Assembly (NCBI GenBank): GCA_017562135.1
Contig: QEYB01000406.1
Location: 496,001-560,000, forward strand
Source: Dipylidium caninum
Lineage: Eukaryota > Platyhelminthes > Cestoda > Cyclophyllidea > Dipylidiidae
Length of the DNA: 64,000 bases
Reading direction: 5' to 3'
The notes under the pieces were generated by a model that saw only the letters and a program-made list of their open reading frames with translations, made no database searches and was not told where the DNA came from. This document shows, one piece after another, positions 1-62,948 of the stretch (within the stretch, counting starts at the first letter, position 1; every line of letters begins with the position of its first letter). A program made the position numbers and the translations under genes.

Positions 1-3000
1 CAGCGAGTGTCGCCGTTAGATTAAAAGCGCTTACTTTAGTCCAAGCAGCGCGATCAAGTTGTCGAGTAACGGGTTCTCAAATTACCCGACACGAAAGTAG
101 TGGCATACAGCGAAGTTTACCGTTCGGCTACAATAATACTTCAAAAATTCACTAGGATGACACTTTTTGGAAGTTGGTGCAGGAAAGTAAGGAGAGTCAT
201 ACACGAGGGACATTTCACTGAAATTGAGGGCTGAAATGTGCATGTGATGGAGCCGTATGGTGATGGGACAAGCGGAGGAGAAGGAAATGACCTACGTCTT
301 TCACGGCAAAAAAAGAAAAGACTTCCTTTAGCCAGCATTACACAATAGTGATAAAGGACATTTCACCTAGTTGAGATGTTGGCTCACGAAAGAAGATGGT
401 GGATGTCACATGCACGTGACGCCGGTGGTGGACGTGATCCGTGATTACACACCTTAGGCCAAGGTATTTACTTACACTATTTCTGTCAAGTTGGCTGACT
501 CTTCATAAGTAGTATGTGTCGTCTCGTTTGCTCATCCACTCATGATGAGCCATAGGCGAGGCGCAAGTGTTACCTTCGTGAGAGACGCCAAGCGAAATCA
601 TGCCTGGCACCCACCACGGCCACGTTATGCCCCAAAACAACTTCCCCCAATGATATTTCATTCGTCGGGGCAGTTAGAGGAAGGGGAGGAAGGAGGACAT
701 TTTCTCCCTTGCCAAATCTGTTGGAGTCTATCGCGATGGTGCTCCGCGTGAGTGAGGGGTCTGGCGGGCTTCACCTGCCTTAGCTGAGATGTATCACGGA
801 GGTTAGGCAAGTGGAGTCGAGGTTTGTTGGTTTCCACATTGAGCCCACCAAACTAAGAGTTTACAGGTTGTGTTGACTTGCGATGAGATGACAGAGATGT
901 CGATTCAGTGCATTAGAATGCGAAAATAGTGTAAATTGTTTTCCTCTCGTTATGTCATCCACTTCATACACTTGACTGCATCATTTACCGAAATGCTCAA
1001 GTTGGCTGCGCCGACTGGGCTGGGAAAAGAGAATTTCCGTCCTGAGAAAAGGCCTTCCGACAGTTTACTTCACTCACGTCGCTGAAAGGCAAAGGAAAAT
1101 GAGGTTACTGGATTTCCACGTCTAGACAATGGGTTCTCAGTATCAGTGGAGGGCGAAAACTACTGACCGGAAAGCCATGAGTTTCAGTAACAAGGAAGTA
1201 CCCCCATTTCCGCCTCAAGAGATTCGAGTAAAGTACCTGAGAAGAAAACAGGGAGAAGCGGAGTTTAATACTAACAAGGGAATTGTTGGACTGACAAATA
1301 CTTGGCATCCAGGTGGATTCACTTTCCTCCGCACATTACCGGGAAATACCGGCTTAGGAAGTATTTGCATTTGCACTTTACCTCTTCCACCTTTTCATCA
1401 TTCCGCGATGATAGTGATGAAAAAGATGGAAATGCTGATGAAAACGATATTATCCTGTTTTTTAGTAGTCGACTAGGTTCTCCAGCAGCACTGATAAGGC
1501 GGAACAAAGCGTGAAGTCTTCGTTTTACGTCTACTTTTCGTGGCTCGGAGAGTGTTGGGTCTCCTTCGTCAATAAGACAAGATCCTCTAAATATGGACTC
1601 CTCCCTTCAAAGCCCACCCTTTTCCACGGAAGTAGTGCTGTTGATGAGGCCCTACCCAGGCATTTACCGCAGTCTATTATAAGTATAACCCTACCGAGCG
1701 GTGCTTCAAGGATTTCAGAGGCCAGTGGATCTCGACCACCTTCATTAAGGCCCGTTCGAATCGCCTGAGGAGGTGCACCAGGAGACAGGAAAGTCGCGTG
1801 CAATATGGTGTGTTAGCGACGTTGTAGGCGCAGTTTGCATGGTCCACCCACCACTTCTATGTCCTCCGCGAATATTCGTCATGTGGTCGTGGTGGCCAGA
1901 GGTTTATTTAGGCCCACAGAGCTGGGGAAAGACCTCATTTCCAGTCTGATATCACACAAGTGGAATAGGCAAGGAGACGACTTTTCTCCAATCTCGGCGA
2001 AGTAATTTATAACGCGCACAAGCTAAGAGGCTCACTGTGATCGGAAGGTCTGTAATTTCGCCTGGTATTTTTAGCAGGAAGAGATAAAGTAATTAGCAAT
2101 TAATAGTTCGTCCCACCACCCGCCCCATTCTACCGACTGCCAAATGAACTGCCTCTCCACGGTGTGGTGGGATTATTTGGCAGTCTGCTATCCTGAGAGC
2201 AGTAAAAATCGCCAAAATTGGTGCCTGATAAAGGCCATAATTACCGGATGACCTAAAGTGTTTACTCCATGTGCTGGTCCGCCTCATGCCTCAGTTCATT
2301 CCAGAATCTGATACCTGTTTGGAGAATGTGGAGAAAAGCCTTAAGTTCGCCACGGGTTGGCACTGAACTTCGGGGTAATATGAGATGAGATGCAAAGCAC
2401 CACGAATAGAATCATGTTGCCTGCAAGGCACCAGAGGCCTGGGCTTCCGGACCATTCGGCGAGTGGCAAAGCTGTTTGACCTCCTCGAGTTCCGCCCTCG
2501 CATCGAGTCCACTCCTACTCCCTTAAAGTGACTCCATTCAAGGGAGGATTTTGCATCCTAGTCCCAAGAAGACCGCAAGCGTTTGCTGCGTTTGGTGCGC
2601 GCCTACGCCAGGTGAATGACGCCTCGACAAATCAATCGTGACACTCATCGACAATTCGTCTTCTTCCGCCTTCTGCCGTGGCAGTAATTCCATGAAGTGA
2701 CGCAACCAATGACGTCTGTGGCGAAAGCTAATTATGATTAGCACAACTTCTGGCCCAGAATGCCTATTACTTCATGTAGTACATGGTGTAGTGCATGGTG
2801 CCACAGTGTGGCATCCATACGAAGAGCAACCTTTGAGGAGTGAGCGTCTCGCTTTGACAACCCTCTTGACGATATGCCACGGAAGAAGGCACAAATGGAA
2901 GAGACGAAGATCTCAAAGGCGGGAAAATCTTAGAGGAGACGCTGTTGTTTTAAAAAAGAAAGACTTAAAGAAGCACACCAACAATATCTCAATGGAGCCT

Positions 3001-3812
3001 GTGAATTGGCGGGATCCAGGCGTTTTCGTGGACGAGACCGGCGTCTGAGTCTCCCTAAGGATTTCATCTCCTAAAAATGCTTTCCTTTTACAAACTAATC
3101 ACTTACCGTTGAATTTTTCAAACATTATGATAAGAAACCTAAAAAAGCAAACAGGTAAATCAGAAGGAAGAAGTTAATTATTTGTAGGAATGTAAATCAG
3201 GGAATGATCCTGAAAAGGGCTTAGTCCCCCCTCCATTTCGTGAAGGGACGACTTTTGAATTACTGTTGCGGGGTGCGCGGAAATTCCCGGTAGTCTGTGC
3301 CAGCGATTCGCTGAGATTTTATTTCGTTATTTCGCACACAAGTGGGCTGAGGGTGAACCATTCATTACACTCGGTGATCTCAAAAGTACCACCTACGAAG
3401 TCAAAAAATAGCACGATTTTTCGTACTATCCTGCCTCTTACAGTGACGTTACAACCCTTAAACTTGACAGTTTTACTTCTCTTCTTTAATCTCGACTGAG
3501 GGGGCTCTCACAGCCTCTCACGAGGCAAAATTTCGTATTAATGTTAAAGTTTTAAGAGCATAAATATTCATACAACATCGAAGCATTCGACTTGAAAAAT
3601 GTAGGAGATGAGGACTTGGCGAAAGTCATTGGAGGGAAGTTAAAAGCCACCCACTCACGCCGTCACACAAGGATCTCCGAATGTCCCATTGCCTCTTACC
3701 ACCAGGCAAAATGGGACAGTCTAAGGTTTGGGGATGGAGCGAGGGGGGAATAAAAAGGCAAAACGAAGTTCTTAGGAGAAGGGTGACGCGAGGGCAGGGG
3801 CTACGCCTACCA

Positions 3813-3837
3813 GGAGGAGGAGGAGGAGGAGGAGGAA
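3813..3837. repeat. (GGA)n microsatellite
   Basis: About eight tandem GGA units. It is the first of four purine-rich simple repeats between 3.8 and 4.95 kb, all with purines on the + strand. It makes a spurious poly-Pro/poly-Gly frame. Confidence 0.95.
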
Positions 3838-3976
3838 GGCGGCGTGGACGAGCATTGGCATCCAATTAGTCTGTTTAATGGAGTGAAACGACTGCATAGT
3901 GTAAGTGCTGCTTCATGTATGTTTACCCTCATGTCGCGTTGTTTGAGTACGACAGTCAAAAATGGAAAAAAACAAG

Positions 3977-4001
3977 GAGAGAGAGAGAGAGAGAGAGAGA
4001 G
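3977..4001. repeat. (GA)n microsatellite
   Basis: About twelve uninterrupted GA dinucleotides, followed by a short G run. It lies between two GGA arrays. Confidence 0.95.
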
Positions 4002-4143
4002 GCAGGGGGGCGCTAGTGAATAACAATGGCAGACTGTGAAAAGTAGTATTAGGTACAATTTGGCGTTGCTGCTGTCTGCCAGCGAGTATCGTAACAAGGA
4101 GGTGAGTCGCGTGACGGTGAGTAGGCTACACCTCTGGCCCAAG

Positions 4144-4179
4144 GGAGGAGGAGGAGGAGGAGGAGGAGGAGGAGAAGGA
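4144..4179. repeat. (GGA)n microsatellite
   Basis: About eleven GGA units, with one GAA-type interruption near the end. It has the same motif and orientation as the arrays at 3813 and 4918. Confidence 0.95.
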
Positions 4180-4917
4180 GGCGCGATGATAAGGCAATTC
4201 TGTCACGAGGCGCTCACCAACCTTCTTCGTGTGACGGGTGTTGAAGTGACAATTACTTCAGCAAAAACGAAAGAGGAGAGACACAGAGAGATTAGATAAC
4301 TACAGAAGAGGTGAAAAAGGTTCGGTTTACAGTTCCTGAAGAAAAACTCCCACATATGAAGGAATATAAATGAGGGTGAGGGTGAAGAAGAAGCCAGTTG
4401 TGGTTATTTGATGGCGACAACTGTGGGGTGCCTTTCTGCCCCTCTGTTCCACAGCGAAGGGGACTTCCTTGAAATCAATTGACGGGTGCCGAAAAGCCCG
4501 AAGCACCGAGGTCATCGTTTAAATCAATAATGGTGCCCTCGCTGGCGATTGAGTCTCGCCAAACAGGCCAGAATCGGGACCGAATCGTTCTTGTTGAAGC
4601 ACAAAATTTATTTTCAATTTCATGAATGCAAAAGTTTCGTCTTTTGTTAGTTTGAAAAAGCGCACTCCACCAGGACGTTTAGCTGATCTGCATCTGTTTT
4701 TTGCCAAGCTCTTTGCCAACCCGGTATCTCTGTTATTTACCATTTTGCCCTAATGCTCTGCATGTCGTTAACTTGGACGCAAAGTAGACAAAAAATAATT
4801 GTTTTCCATCGACTGAACCGTAGAGGACAAGACAAAAGTCGTCCTTTTTCCCCGTGTGATTGCATTTTGAGAGAGTGGTGTGAGTAGTGACTGGAGTGGA
4901 GGGAGGAAAGGGGCGAA

Positions 4918-4942
4918 GGAGGAGGAGGAGGAGGAGGAGGAG
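4918..4942. repeat. (GGA)n microsatellite
   Basis: About eight GGA units running into a G tract. On the other strand it reads as a proline run, which is not a gene. Confidence 0.95.
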
Positions 4943-7478
4943 GGGGATGAGATGGCTGCTTGTCAGGGGGAATTTTTTGGTAGAAAATGAATTTCCATGG
5001 CTTAGTGGAAGTAAGCGATAAAAAGGACTGCAATTTGTTGTCTTTTTTTTCCCCAGATTTCTCTAAAATAAAGGTATGGAGAAAAGAATTTTTCTCATCC
5101 TAATGCTTCCTTCTGTGTAGGCTTTTTATGTCGTAGTTAATTTGTCAGATTGAGATATTATGTAGGCACTATTTACTTTCCTTTTGGCATTATTTTCGCA
5201 GCGAATGGATGAAGGTTAGACGTGATATGATCGTTAGGTCCTACGGAATATAAAAATGTCGTATAATTGCATACAATGGCCCCTTTTTCCATTTACTAAG
5301 TACAAAAAAAGCTCTAATAGTTAGCCTGTGTCTCGATAATCTGGTCTCAAATCTCTGAAAATTATCCGTAAAGCCTGGTCATCATTTAAGTGGAAAGCAA
5401 ACACAGCGTTCATTCTGTATTTAAGCTAAAAATACCCCACCAACCGTGTGAGTTACATTAAATCACATTTTACTCCCAGAAGCCTTCCCTCATAAATAAA
5501 TAATTCTGTGTCAAAAATGGACTGTTTGGCCCAGACTGTAGGTAGGGGACGAAAAATTCAGAGATCAACAACAATGCTCTAACACGAGAGTGAGGCGTCA
5601 TCAAAACAAACCTGCTTGGAGGTACGTGGGTGAACCAACTTAAATCTTGAGTTTTTTCTCTGCCCACAGGGCTGAGCGAATCTTTGCATCCACCGAGCAA
5701 CTAATTATTAATGAGGTGAGAGTTATTGTAGCTGGGTGGATCCAATAATATTGGGGCGGAATGCAGGAGAACGTTTTTGCAGGAACAAATGTTCGCAAAT
5801 TAGGTAAATGTCATTTAGTATACAGTCAAACTCGAGTGGATTTGGAAGTGCCCCGGGTAAAGAATGTGTGTTCACGAATGGTTGTGTGATTTTTCGCAAT
5901 TGAAACAGTTGAATTGGATTGGCCACGCAATGGATTGAATTGATAAGAAACATGACTTATGGCTCAACAGCTTTTCACATCACTCTTCTCTCAACAGTCG
6001 TATGAAGTTTATGAGGAATGATGAATTACTACCCACGAGCAAAAGAGCTGGGATGCTAAGTGCACGACACAGAGACCATGTTGCCAAGTGGGAGCACAAA
6101 ACAAAGAGGCTTAAGAGCTCAAGTTGTTAAATGTGCAAATAAAACATGCATAAAACCACTATGGCTGTGAGAAAAGACATTTCTCAAATGACTTCGGGGA
6201 AGTTTTCCTAACTACTGACAAATGGACTAACAGTTGAGTGATTTGTCTAAGAGAGCATATAATAGGGGAAACCGATAGTCTGCGATCATATGGTAAATCA
6301 ACCAGGTTACGATATAGTATTGTATAATCTCAGAAGGCGAATATCAGTTGCATGCCAGAATCACTAACGCTTTGCTCTATGGGTAAGTATTGTTGCCACG
6401 CAGAGAATGTCCCGCTGAGTAAATTTTTGCGTGAGAGCGCTGGCAGATAACAAGTATTGGCAAACAAACATGTACGTATTAGTCAAACCTAAAAAATAGA
6501 AACCAACTTCTGGAAAATTTTAAAATTCCCGGACTTCGAAAAACCTACTACTACTGTTTAAATTAGCTGCATAGCCGTTTATTTCACAGCGGTAAAATAA
6601 AGTTTATATCAATTTTCGTTTCCTGTTAATTAACCACTGAAATGGAAAAAATAACAGGTTATACACTAATGATTGCAGATATATCTAAACCATGACGAAA
6701 ATAGGCCACATGTTCATTGCAGTAGTAAATGTGAGGGGCTAACTTTTCATTGAGAATTGTGATATGTAAATGAAATGGCCAACTTAATTTTGTCAGCTTC
6801 TTCACTTACCTTTGTCCAACTACATTTTCATAAGTCAGGTGCAAAAAACCCATCAAAACACGCAAGGCCAGGAAGGCTTTATGAACTATCGTCATTTTCA
6901 TTAATTTGCATCCGTCACCTCCACTACTGGATACCAAGCTGCTGACGTAGTACGATGTGGAACAATGCCAATGTGTAAAGTTGTTTAAGGCCTCTCATCA
7001 CTAGCTAATCCTACTTGCTACCATTCCACTCATTTCAAAATAAGAACTTGCTTCCACTGAAATTGCGACTAATGGACACAAGTGGCACATAATAAAATTG
7101 GTCTTATTAGCTCAGATTTCAATAAACATCTTCATCAAAGATCAAAGGCAGATGCAAAGTATTGAGTTTATAAGAAGCCAGGTGAAATAGTCATAAATGA
7201 GGCTTTAATGGGCATAAATGAGGCGAATGAAAGCATGAACCATTGCCAGGTGGACAGAAAAACTGTGGTCCGAAAATCAAGGTTACAGAATAATTAGGTG
7301 ATTGCAGGTCGGCGTAAAAATTCTGAAGTGCTCGCAACCATACATCCCAATTCACTTGAGGTGGGTTCTGTTAATGAGCATTAAACTCAAGAAACGTTAG
7401 TCAGTCTCTTGGTACGTCATCCGCGGTAGCCTCTGACTGAAAGTGTAGAAAAGTGAAGAGAATATGACCAACAGAAGA

Positions 7479-8246
7479 TTAAATCGGTGCTTCTTGATAT
7501 TGTTGATATTCATTGATTAGATCCAGTACGTTTGACTCTGTACTGGCGAATTCGGATTCCTCCATTCCTTCGCCTGTGTACCAATGGATGTAGGCCTTCT
7601 TCTTAGCCATAGCCGAAAATGCCGTTTGAATTCGGCTGAACACCTTCTGTATGGCCGTGTTATTCCCCATGAAGGTTGCGGACATTTTCATGCCCCTCGG
7701 CGGGATGTCACACATTGCCACTTGACAGTTGTTCGGGATCCATTCGATAAAATAGGCGGAGTTCTTGTCCTGGGTGTTTATCATCATTTCCTCCACCTCG
7801 GCCGCACTCAGACGACCGCGGAACACAGCCGCACAGGTTAAGTATTTACCATTGAGAGGATTACAGGCTGCCATGAGGACCTTTGCATCAAACATCTGCT
7901 GTACTAGGTTAGGCACCGTTATAGCCTTATAAGTGGCACCATCGCGACTCGTCAAAGGAACAAAAGCGGGCGCCATGAAGTGAACACGGGGAAAGGGCAC
8001 AAGGTTGACCGCAAGTTTACGCAGATCGGAGTTTAGTTGGCCGGGGAAACGCAGACATGTAGTGATCCCACCGATGGCGGAGGAGACGAGGTGATTAAGG
8101 TCTGCAAAAGAGCTGGTGATCTTGAGGACGTTGTTGCAAATATCGTAGAGGGCCTCGTTGTCGAGGACGACGGTGAGGTCGCTGGTTTCAATGAGGTGGT
8201 CGAGGGAGAATATGCTGTTGTAGGGCTCCACCACCACATCCGACAC
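7479..8246 (-). CDS. Beta-tubulin exon 4 (C-terminal half, stop)
   Basis: This 768-nt exon is open to a TAA stop and encodes 255 residues. It starts [11 protein letters not shown], joined in phase 0 to PSPK. It then carries [63 protein letters not shown] and [13 protein letters not shown]. It ends [10 protein letters not shown] with no acidic tail. At the positions of Glu198 and Phe200, linked to benzimidazole sensitivity in helminths, it has Leu and Val (SDLTVV for TDETYC). A 256-codon frame without stops argues against long-term pseudogene decay. Confidence 0.96.
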   Translation of the reverse strand: MSDVVVEPYNSIFSLDHLIETSDLTVVLDNEALYDICNNVLKITSSFADLNHLVSSAIGGITTCLRFPGQLNSDLRKLAVNLVPFPRVHFMAPAFVPLTSRDGATYKAITVPNLVQQMFDAKVLMAACNPLNGKYLTCAAVFRGRLSAAEVEEMMINTQDKNSAYFIEWIPNNCQVAMCDIPPRGMKMSATFMGNNTAIQKVFSRIQTAFSAMAKKKAYIHWYTGEGMEESEFASTESNVLDLINEYQQYQEAPI

Positions 8247-11182
8247 CTGAAATTCGTGTTACAGGCAAAATAATGGCAAGACAAGTGCAGCAACTCACAG
8301 ACCCGTTTGTTAAGTTTACAAATACTTGTATTCGCAAGGGAGCAAACGACGTCAACTCCTTGATTCCAGACTGTCTAAATGACCACACAAACGAATATGT
8401 TTAGATCGGTCCGAATTTAAACATTTTTTGCGCGTCACTAGCGGGAATACGAGACTACAGAGAAGTTTAGATATTCTGAGGCCAAAACTGCAGAGTCAGT
8501 GGAGCCTCCCTAACGCTTTAAACTGGATCGACTCGTGGGAAGGCAAAGGCAAAGGCCAAATAGTGCAAATGGACCGAAATAAACAGATATTTGCAAACTT
8601 ATTTCACGCTAAAAAGGTCACCTTCTCTGCAAAAATTAGGCCTGCCGAGTCACATCCACCCCAAAGTAAATAATTGCAGCCTCCTTTAGAAAGCAAGGCT
8701 GTGGAATAAAAAACAGTGACGTGAAAACTCCTAACAGGGCCGAGTTCGAGCAATAATCCTGGTGCCAATCATCTAAAACATAACACGCCGGGACAGTTTA
8801 TGCCGCATTCGGTGTTTGCCACGGGTTAACAATAATCCGCCCCTACAAAAAATTGTATCAACATAATTAATCGTCTAGTCTTGAATGTGGTGAGACAATA
8901 AATAAACCACGATTCTGGTGGCTAAAGGCGACTATCAGGTTTTTCTGCAGAAGGAGGACTTTTAAAGACTTCTCAAAGCCTGTGGAATGTGTAGAGAGGG
9001 AAGTACATGACTCCGAGTTTGCGTAAAACCCTCTACGTCAACTCCAGCAGCTCCAAAACGGGTTTGTCGAGGAAAGCGGATTTTAATGCGTGTACACGGA
9101 AGAGGGGGTACCGGACGGTGCCTTCGGGGCCGCCACCACCTCAGTTTCAAGGTGTCTGATAAGGCTGGTCGACGATGTGGCACTTGAAGTGCAATTTGAG
9201 GTTTCATTGTTGGCCTGCGCTACCAAGACTTGAATTACTTCTTCCTCAGCAAGTTTTAAAATTGTTATTAAGAGCCTTTTAATCAGTTAGGAAGAAAGTA
9301 CTTTTTAGTCTATGAAGGAACGCCCAAGATGGGCTATCGCTAGCATTGCATTAATTTTCTTACTAATTAAAGAAATATTTTATGAGCAAAAAAAGAGATA
9401 CCTTGGGAGATGGGAGAACAGTGAAGTTGTTGAAGATTTTATCGCTCCACTCGCCACTTAGTTGGTCCATAATGGCGGTACACATGCCGGAACCGCAGCC
9501 ACCACCAATGGAGTGGATAATCTGGAAGCCCTGAAGTTGTCGCAACTCTCGGCCTCCTTGCGAACGACGTCGAGGACTGAGTCCAGCAGCTCCAACCCGT
9601 CGGTGTAGCGACCTCTGGCCCAATTATTCCCCGAACCCGCGCGCCCACTAATGTAATTTTCGGGCCGAAACAGTCGTCCAAAAGGACTTCCTCGCACTGA
9701 GTCTTGAGTGCCCGGATCGAGGTCTATTATAACACAGCGTGGCACGAATCGTCCGCCTAAAACAACAGGTTCTCAAACTTGTACCGCGAGACCCGATCGT
9801 CATGCGGTACTCGGCTTCAATGACCACGCTGCCAATGGTGTTAATTTTAGGATCACGAGGTGTATCGCACTACAGTGTCTTCATAGATTTCCTCAACCTG
9901 TCGTTAAAAAATCGCCTATCGGAGAACGACTCATTCTTTACACACCATATAAAATTTCAGGCCGTGCAAGGAGGGTGGCTAGTTAAAGAGAATCACCTTA
10001 GCTCTTCTCGCTTTGACCATGACATGTATGCAGGGGTGAGAGTAAACCTTCACCTTCCATCGCAGTTAGTAGGACATTAATGCAGAATAGACGTTAGGAT
10101 TGTAAGTGCAATCACTGAGGTGGGGTTGAGACAATCAAGTCCCCAAGTAAAGGCACATGTCAAGTTGTTGGTTCCTGGCTGACGGGTTTCGATGAGTGGG
10201 ACAACAGTAGAGCTACTGAACTAGTTACGCCTCTTGCGGTAAATATTTTTAAAAGTGAAACGGAAACTAAATAGGGGACTGTCCTAATCACGAGGACCTT
10301 TCGGTACGACTCCTTATAGCCATTTGCCTAAATTGACACTACTGTAAAACTATAAGTACCATTATTTTAAACGATTCCTAGAGAGCTTGTAATTAATTTC
10401 ATTAAAATAATGGAATATGAAGTAATTTTTCGACATCATGATAGCATGGAAAGTATAGATATTCCAGAGTGATCAGGGTGAGTGTATTCATTTAAATAAT
10501 GAAAGGTCATTTTCTTCAAATTTATCTCAACTAATGCAGTCGTACCCATGGCTTCCGTAAAGTAGACGTTCATCCGTTCGAGTTGAAGTTCTGATTCTCC
10601 GTAAAAATTGCCGTTTGGAGCCACACCATGCTCGTCTGATATTAACTCCCAGAACTAGAAACCAAATAGACGCCAACTGAGGCGAGTGAGAGAAAAGGGA
10701 GAGTTGTCTTCACTGGCGCGCTTGGGCCAAACAACGCTGATATTCGAGTCATTTCATGCAACACAGAGATACTAACCCCAAGGTAATGTCAACGCTCTGC
10801 CGAACCCTCTTATGTGCCATTTTAAAGTAACATTTGATAAACATTTGATTTTTGGGAGTGATATTGAGTCAAATATAAAGAATTAACCACAAAAATTCAT
10901 TTCATAAGGAGTTAGAGCTGATGAAAATCAAATACAAACTCCTTTCTGATGAAAGTAAAGACCGAATTAAAGCCAGTCAAGAGCCTTTCCCCGATTCTCT
11001 TGATGTTAAATTACTTTCAGTAAGGCTGTATATCTGAGCTACGACAGCATTTAAGCAGATAGATAGAGGCGTTTTCCCACCTATGAGCTCGAAGTGTTGC
11101 GGGATTTGGCTCAAACCACACTCACTTTTATTCCTGTGTGATTTCCACACTGGCCAATTTGGAGCACCACGAGTTCCCGCAT
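7479..11182 (-). CDS. Divergent beta-tubulin gene, four exons, one apparent frameshift
   Basis: Beta-tubulin binds GTP, pairs with alpha-tubulin and polymerises into microtubules. Exons are 11126-11182, 10546-10654, 9402-9756 and 7479-8246. All junctions are GT-AG, and the intron phases (0, 1, 0) fit the known protein. It starts MREL and contains GQCGN, the GNNWA motif, a glycine loop, the ALYDI and CLRFPGQL blocks and the C-terminal EYQQYQ. If one missing base in exon 3 is allowed for, the product is 429 residues against about 445 for typical beta-tubulins. The shortfall is mostly the acidic tail: the protein stops four residues after EYQQYQ. The glycine loop reads GGGCGSGM instead of GGGTGSGM. 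Clear conservation elsewhere suggests a once functional, fast-evolving paralogue; the frameshift may be a sequencing error or a recent pseudogene lesion. The gene lies 0.9 kb downstream of unc-13 on the same strand. Confidence 0.93.
9402..9756 (-). CDS. Beta-tubulin exon 3, carrying a frameshift
   Basis: The first part encodes [20 protein letters not shown] and the [12 protein letters not shown] block through RKEAESCD. The second part encodes [18 protein letters not shown] through LPSPK, but in another frame. The length is 355 nt where phase requires 356, so one base is missing, near 9536-9541. Acceptor TTTTAG|GC, donor CCCAAG|GTATCT. The GTP-binding glycine loop has Cys in place of the usual Thr. 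Confidence 0.93.
9536..9541 (-). other. Frameshift site in beta-tubulin exon 3
   Basis: Reading downstream in the gene, the codons for Glu-Ser-Cys-Asp are intact. Without a shift the next codons then give Asn-Phe-Arg-Ala, and only a one-base shift restores Leu-Gln-Gly-Phe-Gln. The frame is lost within about six bases. Exon length and the phases on both sides independently call for one extra base. Confidence 0.85.
10546..10654 (-). CDS. Beta-tubulin exon 2
   Basis: These 109 nt encode [11 protein letters not shown] followed by an [13 protein letters not shown] segment, matching FWEVISDEHGI...SDLQLERINVYY. The acceptor is TTTCTAG|TTC. The donor is ATGG|GTACG, leaving one base that completes a glycine codon with exon 3, a known beta-tubulin intron position. 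Confidence 0.95.
11126..11182 (-). CDS. Beta-tubulin exon 1 (start codon)
   Basis: These 57 nt encode 19 residues starting [14 protein letters not shown], which match the beta-tubulin N-terminus MREI...QAGQCGNQIG. The MRE(I/L) start is the tetrapeptide used in tubulin mRNA autoregulation. The exon ends AAA|GTGAGT in phase 0, at the classic first-intron site just before Phe-Trp-Glu. Three positions of the usual NQIGAK segment differ (NHTGIK). The intron that follows is 471 bp. Confidence 0.93.
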
Positions 11183-12096
11183 GTTTTACAAGGATGAAAT
11201 ACAACAGGACCCCCAACCGTCAAGTCACCCTTCTCCTGCGCGCCAAAATTCTTAACATGTGACTTTCCGACTGGCGACCGCATCAAAACCGTGCAGATCG
11301 ATTGTAGCGCGCCTGTCAAGCTTTGTCCAGAAGAATTCCCGAAGCAAAACCCGCTTTATCGTCACTTCAGGAGCTGAAAAGTCGTCAGGATAGGTAGCTC
11401 CCGAAACAACTAACGAAATTTTCCTTCTGCGTTAGTCCCCTTAGATAAAACATTGAGAATCTAACGGTGTCCTCCTACCTGTGGAAACAAAGTGACTTTT
11501 GAGGTCATAGATATCGAAAGCCTACATCCGCCCTCAAACTCACCCGGTCTGTATTGTCAGGATGCTCCGGTCTTTTCCTAAACTCTGCAATTCCGCTGCG
11601 GATAAACCGTGGCCTACAACGAGTCCCACCATTCCGGCTCAGCGGCAGGCTCCGTAGCCTCCTACTTCTCCACCGCCCGAAAATCCTTTCCACTCTCAGG
11701 TCACAAGGCTGGACTCGCGATGGCTTACTCAGTTAAACAAGAACCACAGAGGAGGTAGAAAGAAAGATTAGATTGAATAACATCTTTGGACCGGCATGTC
11801 TCTCCTAAGGGATCCGTCGGCCAATTCCCACCGCTCATTACTACTGATATACCACGCGAATATTGCATTCACATATCTGCATTTCGATGATAACAATTGC
11901 ATCAGTGCATAAGGAAGAGGTTAACGTAGAGTGGTGTTTCTGCGGAGGAAGATGGGACGACCGTACACGAGCTGGAGCCTAACATTCCCTATACATCAGT
12001 GACGGTTTAAGTAGGAAAAAGAGCACATTTCGTAGACGGGTATGTACACAGAGAAGGAAAGAAGGAAGGCTTGTGAGTGGGTGGGTGTGGGTGTGT
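11183..12096. other. Intergenic gap between unc-13 and beta-tubulin
   Basis: This 0.9-kb stretch lies between the unc-13 stop and the tubulin start, both on the minus strand. It must hold the unc-13 3' UTR and the tubulin promoter and 5' UTR. I saw no clear AATAAA-type signal or TATA box. A GC-richer patch at about 11520-11720 has a GTGAGT that could be a donor for a tubulin 5' non-coding exon, but nothing confirms this. Confidence 0.5.

Positions 12097-62948
<50,852 letters not shown>

Larger units (their letters stand above)
1..7478. other. Region with no supported gene
   Basis: I read both strands and found no recognisable protein, tRNA or rRNA and no convincing chain of exons with matching splice phases. 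The open frames here are short (about 115 codons at most) and their translations have no family features. Several proline-rich or glutamate-rich frames are simply microsatellites read through. Sequence below 7479 is downstream of the beta-tubulin stop codon and must include its 3' UTR. A gene made only of short unfamiliar exons could be missed by eye. Confidence 0.6.

Noticed and set aside
1129..3048. Several 60-115 codon frames on both strands
   Set aside because: None shows a domain, a conserved motif or a phase-matched partner exon.
3626..5033. Proline-rich frames on the minus strand
   Set aside because: They are GGA microsatellites read in reverse, not proteins.
9708..10080. 113-codon + strand frame
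   Set aside because: It overlaps the antisense of tubulin exon 3 and adjoining intron; no homology seen.
11505..11736. GC-rich open stretch between the two genes
   Set aside because: Open on both strands but unrelated to tubulin or UNC-13. The GTGAGT near its end could mark a 5' non-coding exon, but nothing confirms it.
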